Assembly: GCA_963643215.1 (NCBI GenBank) | Contig: CAVIJY010000116.1 | Span: forward strand, 1 to 26,730 | Length of the DNA stretch: 26,730 bases | Reading direction: 5' to 3' | From: Darwinimomas sp963643215 | Lineage (GTDB): Bacteria > Bacillota > Clostridia > Lachnospirales > Lachnospiraceae | In this document: one piece after another, positions 23,474 to 26,730 of the stretch | Position numbering within the stretch: the stretch's first letter is position 1 | Layout: every line of letters starts with the position of its first letter | The notes under the pieces: generated by a model | Databases searched by the model: none | The model's input: the letters and a program-made list of their open reading frames with translations, nothing else | Told to the model about the DNA's origin: nothing | Made by a program: the position numbers and the translations under genes

Positions 23474-23902
23474 TTAGTTAAAAGGCAGCTCCTCATCGAT
23501 TCCATCCGGAATACTCATGAATCCGTCTAGTGCGCCTTGCTGATCCTGCGGCGCTGTGTTCTGCGCCACATCATTGGTTCCTTTGCTCTCGCAGAAGGCG
23601 TGCTCCTCGGCTACCACATCCGTGGTGTAGACCTTTGTTCCGTCCTGCTTGGTATAGCTGCCGGTCTGGATACGACCTGCAATGCAGATCTTCATGCCCT
23701 TGTGCAGATACTTTTCTGCGAACTCCCCGGATTTACCGAAGGCAACGCAGTTAATGAAATCCGTCTGCCGGTTTCCATTTGCATCCTTCGTCTTCCGATC
23801 CACCGCGAGAGAATACCTCGCAACCGCTTTCGGATCACTCCCTTGCGTGTATCTCACATCCGGGTCCTTTGTCAGCCTTCCCATCAGCACTGCCTTGTTC
23901 AT
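23474..23902 (-). CDS. ssb: Single-stranded DNA-binding protein
   Basis: A 142-aa protein with GAAGGAGACGGA before ATG. It has the OB-fold SSB signature (MNKAVLMGRLTKDPDVRYT, FINCVAFGKSGEFAEKYL, GRIQTGSYTKQDG) and the acidic C-terminal tip DEELPFN used to recruit replication partners. It coats single-stranded DNA in phage replication and recombination, next to dUTPase and RusA genes. Confidence 0.96.
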   Translation of the reverse strand: MNKAVLMGRLTKDPDVRYTQGSDPKAVARYSLAVDRKTKDANGNRQTDFINCVAFGKSGEFAEKYLHKGMKICIAGRIQTGSYTKQDGTKVYTTDVVAEEHAFCESKGTNDVAQNTAPQDQQGALDGFMSIPDGIDEELPFN

Positions 23903-23957
23903 TCCGTCTCCTTCTCACCATCTCGGTGACATACTCCTCAATCGTCTGTACCTTCAC
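23835..23957 (-). CDS. Possible short overlapping peptide
   Basis: A 40-aa frame from GTG 23957, whose start overlaps the HNH stop (GTGA), with GGAG eight bases upstream. It begins VKVQTIEEYVTEMVRRRRNE and then overlaps the ssb start out of frame. The first half looks like a helix; the second half is unremarkable. It may be real or a chance frame. Confidence 0.25.
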   Translation of the reverse strand: MKVQTIEEYVTEMVRRRRNEQGSADGKADKGPGCEIHARE

Positions 23958-24238
23958 TTCTCTTGCTCCAGATAGCTTTTCTGAAATACCTTCATCCATT
24001 CCTTGCGGCCCCACCTCTTCTCGAACTCCTGCTGTGCTATGCGCTGCAGCTCCTTGTCATAGACTCCGCGATCATGCAGGCTTGCATGGCACCTGGGGCA
24101 GAGCTGCACCGTCAATCCGTAGTGGTCCGCATTCTTTCGATTGGCTGTGCCGTGGATCATGTGATGCTCTTGAGTGGTGCCCCAGTATCCGCAGATGTAG
24201 CAGTGCCCTTTTACGTTGTTCGGAATGATGCTGTTCAT
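23954..24238 (-). CDS. HNH/zinc-finger phage protein (NinG/DUF968-like group)
   Basis: A 94-aa protein using ATG 24238, which overlaps the dUTPase stop by 4 bases (ATGA); an ATG at 24256 is less likely. Cys and His residues are arranged as CYICG (C13, C16), EHHMIHG (H25, H26, H29) and LCPRCHASLHD (C47, C50, H51, H55), an HNH-type zinc fold common in phage replication blocks. It probably acts on DNA as a nuclease or recombination factor; the exact activity is unknown. Confidence 0.75.
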   Translation of the reverse strand: MNSIIPNNVKGHCYICGYWGTTQEHHMIHGTANRKNADHYGLTVQLCPRCHASLHDRGVYDKELQRIAQQEFEKRWGRKEWMKVFQKSYLEQEK

Positions 24239-24654
24239 CTTCCTGTGCTCCCCCATCCAGACTCTCCGCGTCCGAAGTACGCTGCATCCAGCGCGCCGCT
24301 CTCTTCCAGGTCATCCAGCAGTACAGGTATAGGCACCATCTGTACCAGCTTGTCGCCCTTCTCAAACGTGTAGTCCTCGCTGGATGTGTTCCACATACGG
24401 ACCTTGATCGTGCCGCGGAAACCACTGTCCACAACGCCTCCCATGCAGATGATTCCATGGTTGACCATAAGGCCTGACTTGCTCTCCATCTTGCCGAAGG
24501 TCCCCAGCGGCAGCTGGACCCTAACGCCCAGATCCACCACCTTCTGCTCCCCTGCATGCAGCGTGAAGCCGTATGGCGTTCTCATGTCAATTCCTGCATC
24601 ATCCGGATGCGCTCTGTTAATATCGTGCGCATAATCCTCAAGCATGTATCTCAT
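24235..24654 (-). CDS. dut: dUTP diphosphatase (trimeric dUTPase)
   Basis: A 139-aa protein with AAGGAG eight bases before ATG. All five dUTPase motifs are visible: DDAGID (18-23), ESKSGL (57-62), GGVVDSGFRG (72-81, catalytic D76), EKGDKLVQMV (98-107) and GRGESGWGSTG (128-138). The usual Tyr of motif 3 is Phe79 and the usual Phe of motif 5 is Trp. It hydrolyses dUTP to dUMP, keeping uracil out of phage DNA and supplying dUMP. It overlaps the HNH gene by 4 bases. Confidence 0.95.
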   Translation of the reverse strand: MRYMLEDYAHDINRAHPDDAGIDMRTPYGFTLHAGEQKVVDLGVRVQLPLGTFGKMESKSGLMVNHGIICMGGVVDSGFRGTIKVRMWNTSSEDYTFEKGDKLVQMVPIPVLLDDLEESGALDAAYFGRGESGWGSTGR

Positions 24655-24817
24655 TTTTCTTCTCCTTCCAGTTGTGGCAGGCCTTCTGCTGCCGTTCGTA
24701 CTTGCGCGAGTAAACCTCGCACTCTACATGTGTCTTGATCACGCTGCATTTGCGCCTGTAGTAATCGCCATAAAGGCAGTTGCCGCATGTTTTCGTCGTG
24801 ATCGGATGTTGGTCCAA
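24638..24817 (-). CDS. Cys-rich small protein with TTG start
   Basis: A 59-aa frame I found between the HTH and dUTPase genes. It uses TTG 24817, with AGGGAG about nine bases upstream; no ATG in frame is available. It contains CGNCLYGDYYRRKC and VECEVYS, then KACHNWKEKK, five Cys residues in a small zinc-protein pattern common in phages. Its end overlaps the dUTPase start by 17 bases. It fills the only sizeable gap in the early block, which supports it being real. Confidence 0.65.
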   Translation of the reverse strand: MDQHPITTKTCGNCLYGDYYRRKCSVIKTHVECEVYSRKYERQQKACHNWKEKKNEIHA

Positions 24818-24838
24818 TGTCTTACGCTCCCTTCCGCG

Positions 24839-25222
24839 TCATTTGTCGCCTATCGCTCTACGGTATGTAGACCTAACCTGCTCTATCGTCGCGCCGTAAT
24901 CGTCCGCGATTGTGGCATAGCCTTCACCGTTGTCATGCCGCCGTACAATGTCTTCCCTCTCTCTGGGTGTCCACTGCCGGTATTTCCTTTCCTTGGCGAC
25001 CGGCTGTTTCTCCAGTTTTGGTTTGGGCACCGCTTTGGGCTTGGGCTTCGGCTTCGCCACTGCTTTCGCCTTTGCCTTCGCCTTTTTCGGCTGCTCCAGC
25101 GGCTTAACTCTCCACTTGAGGCGATGATCGTCCAGCCCTGCAGGCATTGGCTCTATGTAGTGATATGCTCTTGTCCGTTCTAAGAGCGGCTTTGGTCCGA
25201 CTATTTTCACCGTTGCTGTCAT
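24839..25222 (-). CDS. DNA-binding protein with Lys/Pro/Ala linker and C-terminal HTH
   Basis: A 127-aa protein using ATG 25222, which has GGAGG five bases upstream; an extension to 25300 lies inside the upstream gene. The middle is a low-complexity basic linker (KKAKAKAKAVAKPKPKPKAV). The C-terminal 45 residues form a SANT/HTH-like unit (WTPREREDIVRRHDNGEGYA, then TIEQVRSTYRRA). It probably binds DNA in replication or regulation. The histone-like basic linker is unusual for a short phage regulator. Confidence 0.75.
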   Translation of the reverse strand: MTATVKIVGPKPLLERTRAYHYIEPMPAGLDDHRLKWRVKPLEQPKKAKAKAKAVAKPKPKPKAVPKPKLEKQPVAKERKYRQWTPREREDIVRRHDNGEGYATIADDYGATIEQVRSTYRRAIGDK

Positions 25223-25233
25223 CTCGCCCTCCA

Positions 25234-25950
25234 TCAGTTCGCCAGGAGTCGCTGCTCCAGATCGTCCATCGCATAATCCTGTTTCTGCGCCACCTGCCAT
25301 GCCTTTGGCTTATCTCTGGCCTTGCTCTCCAGTCTGTCCCAGATGATCGCCTTGTACTGCAGGCTGTCCTCAATCACCTTGCAGACTGCCTCTACGCCAT
25401 GCTTGGCGGTATTAGCCTTTGCCCTGCTGACGATGCTCTTTAGATCCATCTCTGTGATAGGCTGCCTCTTTGCTACCTGGTTCGCGATCCAGTCAGAGAG
25501 CTTCTCTGCCACCTTGGGTGCGCAGCCTAGACTCTCAAGGTCGCCCTGTGAGGCTCCGACGACCGTAAAGGGGGTAGGGGGATTTATATCTTTATCAGAT
25601 TCAGACTCAGATTCAGATTCAGTATCACCATGCAAGTGCATTTTTTTAGATGCACTTGCATCCTTTTGCATAGCACTTGCATTTTTCTGAGGTGCATTTC
25701 TTTGATTCCACTGGCGCTTTGCATTCTCTGAGCGCTTCTTGCATTGCTCTGCATAGCTGTCCGTATCTGCGTCCATCTGCTCTGCGATCATGCTGTAGAT
25801 CGCATTAACCATCTGATCTGCTATGTCGTACTCCTTGCCGGTCTGGTGAGCACAGATAGCCTTTATGAGCTGTCCCGCCTGCTCTTCTGGCATACCTGCG
25901 ATCATGGTGGCCCATGATGCGTACATTACAAATGATTTCTTGTCAGCCAT
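25234..25950 (-). CDS. Replication-organiser-like protein (DUF6291 N-terminus)
   Basis: A 238-aa protein using ATG 25950; an ATG at 25959 has the purine tract too close. The N-terminal about 85 residues (KKSFVMYASWATMIAGMPEE, then a KRSENAKRQW region) match the DUF6291 pattern found at the start of phage replication proteins. The middle is Ser/Glu/Asp low complexity (about 110-125), and the C-terminal half is helical and DnaD-like. It likely helps load the host helicase at the phage origin. The repeats within this gene may be part of that origin. Confidence 0.7.
   Translation of the reverse strand: MADKKSFVMYASWATMIAGMPEEQAGQLIKAICAHQTGKEYDIADQMVNAIYSMIAEQMDADTDSYAEQCKKRSENAKRQWNQRNAPQKNASAMQKDASASKKMHLHGDTESESESESDKDINPPTPFTVVGASQGDLESLGCAPKVAEKLSDWIANQVAKRQPITEMDLKSIVSRAKANTAKHGVEAVCKVIEDSLQYKAIIWDRLESKARDKPKAWQVAQKQDYAMDDLEQRLLAN
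25594..25625. repeat. Short tandem TCAGAT repeat
   Basis: Five near-perfect TCAGAT/TCAGAC units run in tandem inside the replication gene, encoding an alternating Ser-Glu stretch. They sit next to the inverted repeat at 25631-25660. Confidence 0.8.
25631..25660. repeat. 11-bp perfect inverted repeat in replication gene
   Basis: TGCAAGTGCAT (25631-25641) pairs perfectly with ATGCACTTGCA (25650-25660) across an 8-base T-rich spacer. A further direct copy of GCACTTGCAT occurs at 25672-25681, so the motif appears three times in 51 bases. This iteron-like layout inside an initiator-type gene is consistent with a replication origin or an autoregulatory site. Confidence 0.75.
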
Positions 25951-26179
25951 CTTCTGCATCCTCTTCTGCTAGCCAATAGGCCTTGTACATTACCGGCCTG
26001 CCGTCGTCGTCCGTGTATCTCCGGTACTCGTCCTCGATCCAGTAGCCCTTCTTCTTGATGTCACATATCCGTGCTGCAAGCCTTGTGCAGCCAAATGCAG
26101 CCTTTGCGTCGTTCTGAGTGATCGCTCCCTTGGTCCGCATCCATTCCAAGATCTTCTCGTTTTGACTCCTAGTTCTCAT
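25943..26179 (-). CDS. HTH_39-type helix-turn-helix protein
   Basis: A 78-aa protein using ATG 26179, with GGAG about 11 bases upstream; a GTG at 26191 has no proper RBS. The HTH_39 pattern is clear: SQNEKILEWM, GAITQNDAKAAFGCTRLAAR, ICDIKKKGYWI. It overlaps RusA by 11 bases and the replication protein by 8. A role as a small DNA-binding regulator is likely; its target is unknown. Confidence 0.85.
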   Translation of the reverse strand: MRTRSQNEKILEWMRTKGAITQNDAKAAFGCTRLAARICDIKKKGYWIEDEYRRYTDDDGRPVMYKAYWLAEEDAEDG

Positions 26180-26636
26180 GATATTTCTCACTCCAATATG
26201 GCTCTCCTGCCCTCACGTCTAATGCGACGATTTTCACATCCACACAGTTCCCTCTCGCGGAATACTGCTTCTGCGTGTGCTGATCATTCACCTCCGAATC
26301 ATCTCCCCAGGCTTCGCCGTTGAGCGCGTCTAAGATGATCTTCGTGATATTGTCCACATCCGGCTTGATATCCGCAGGAATCATGCCGGTGCGTTTTGCA
26401 GCCTTGCGGGATTTGGAATCGCTGTCCGGGACCTTGAAGTTCGCAATGATCTCCACGGTGATGTAGTATCCCTTGGGGATTATTGCGTCCATGCCGTACT
26501 TCTTTCGGAAGACGTTTCTGACGATGCGCTCATACTCTCTGGTCTTCTCGTCGGTGTAGGCGTGACCGTTTTTTGTAAATTTGGGACGGCCCTTCCCTCT
26601 TGGCCGTCCATGGATCGTGAATTCGTACTCGATCAT
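26169..26636 (-). CDS. rusA: RusA-family Holliday junction resolvase
   Basis: A 155-aa protein using ATG 26636, which has GGAGG five bases upstream and overlaps the preceding stop (ATGA); the ATG at 26648 is part of that RBS region. The start has HGRPRGKGRPKF (9-20), and the catalytic region is KPDVDNITKIILDAL (91-105) with D93, D95 and K99, then EAWGDDSEV (108-116) with D112/D113. It resolves branched DNA during phage replication and recombination and so supports packaging. Confidence 0.94.
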   Translation of the reverse strand: MIEYEFTIHGRPRGKGRPKFTKNGHAYTDEKTREYERIVRNVFRKKYGMDAIIPKGYYITVEIIANFKVPDSDSKSRKAAKRTGMIPADIKPDVDNITKIILDALNGEAWGDDSEVNDQHTQKQYSARGNCVDVKIVALDVRAGEPYWSEKYHEN

Positions 26637-26730
26637 CTTGCCCTCCATGCCGCTGTCATCCGTGCTATTTCGTCCGGTGGCAGCGTCTCAATTCCCATCT
26701 CCTGTGCCTCATAGACAACTCCTTCGATCA
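26633..26730 (-). CDS. C-terminal end of an upstream phage gene (partial)
   Basis: The last 32 codons of a frame enter from beyond the window and end at TGA 26633-26635, overlapping the RusA start by 4 bases. The end reads MGIETLPPDEIARMTAAWRA. The tight overlap supports a real gene. The product cannot be identified from this fragment. Confidence 0.65.
   Translation of the reverse strand, partial: IEGVVYEAQEMGIETLPPDEIARMTAAWRAR

Overview
This window is about 26.7 kb of a tailed-phage genome (phage or prophage) in which every supported gene lies on the minus strand, so transcription runs from high to low coordinates. The strong GGAGG-type ribosome binding sites, the near-50% GC content judged by eye, and the gene families (N4-gp56-type major capsid protein, Prp cysteine protease, DUF3310, HTH_39, DUF6291-like replication protein) point to a phage of a Clostridia-like Firmicute, probably from the gut. 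The large P22-sized portal, the absence of a tape-measure gene and the very large proteins after the tail genes suggest a podovirus-like virion. This is inference. No integrase, lysis gene, tRNA, CRISPR array or insertion sequence was found in the window.

Region 1, 26730 to about 22140 (early/replication block, read right to left): a partial upstream gene, a RusA Holliday-junction resolvase, an HTH protein, a replication-organiser-like protein, a Lys/Pro-rich HTH protein, a TTG-started Cys-rich protein, dUTPase, an HNH/zinc protein, SSB, and a string of small zinc-finger-like proteins with DUF3310. The genes overlap by 4 to about 30 bases or sit a few bases apart. The block ends at a rho-independent terminator at 22138-22163.

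Region 2, 22084 to 11853 (packaging, head and tail): small and large terminase, portal, a Prp-like protease, scaffold-like protein, major capsid protein, a small capsid-associated protein, a hairpin, a head-tail adaptor candidate, a 611-aa tail/nozzle candidate, a small protein and a fibre-like protein, followed by a strong terminator at 11853-11886. The Prp-like protease sits beside a scaffold-like protein whose N-terminus carries an L27-like LQFF motif. Phage-encoded protease-dependent head maturation is the likely logic.

Region 3, 11794 to 1: a Ser/Gln-rich, probably virion-internal protein, then a giant multidomain polyvalent protein. Its gene is interrupted by a perfect 964-bp head-to-tail duplication (2812-3775 and 3776-4739). 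Because 964 is not a multiple of three, the duplication splits one frame of at least 3109 codons into a 2183-aa protein (3740-10291) and a second open frame (1-3789) that runs off the window. The duplicated unit carries a BECR-type (toxin-like) nuclease domain, so each product keeps one full copy. The second product also carries an ADP-ribosyltransferase-like domain. The first has a zincin-like segment and a large unrecognised domain with a CxxC motif. The duplication is either a real, reversible rearrangement of an injected effector protein or an assembly artefact. This is the main open question in the window.

No stretch longer than about 200 bases lacks a gene. The longest intergenic gaps, 69 to 111 bases, hold the terminators and hairpins listed.
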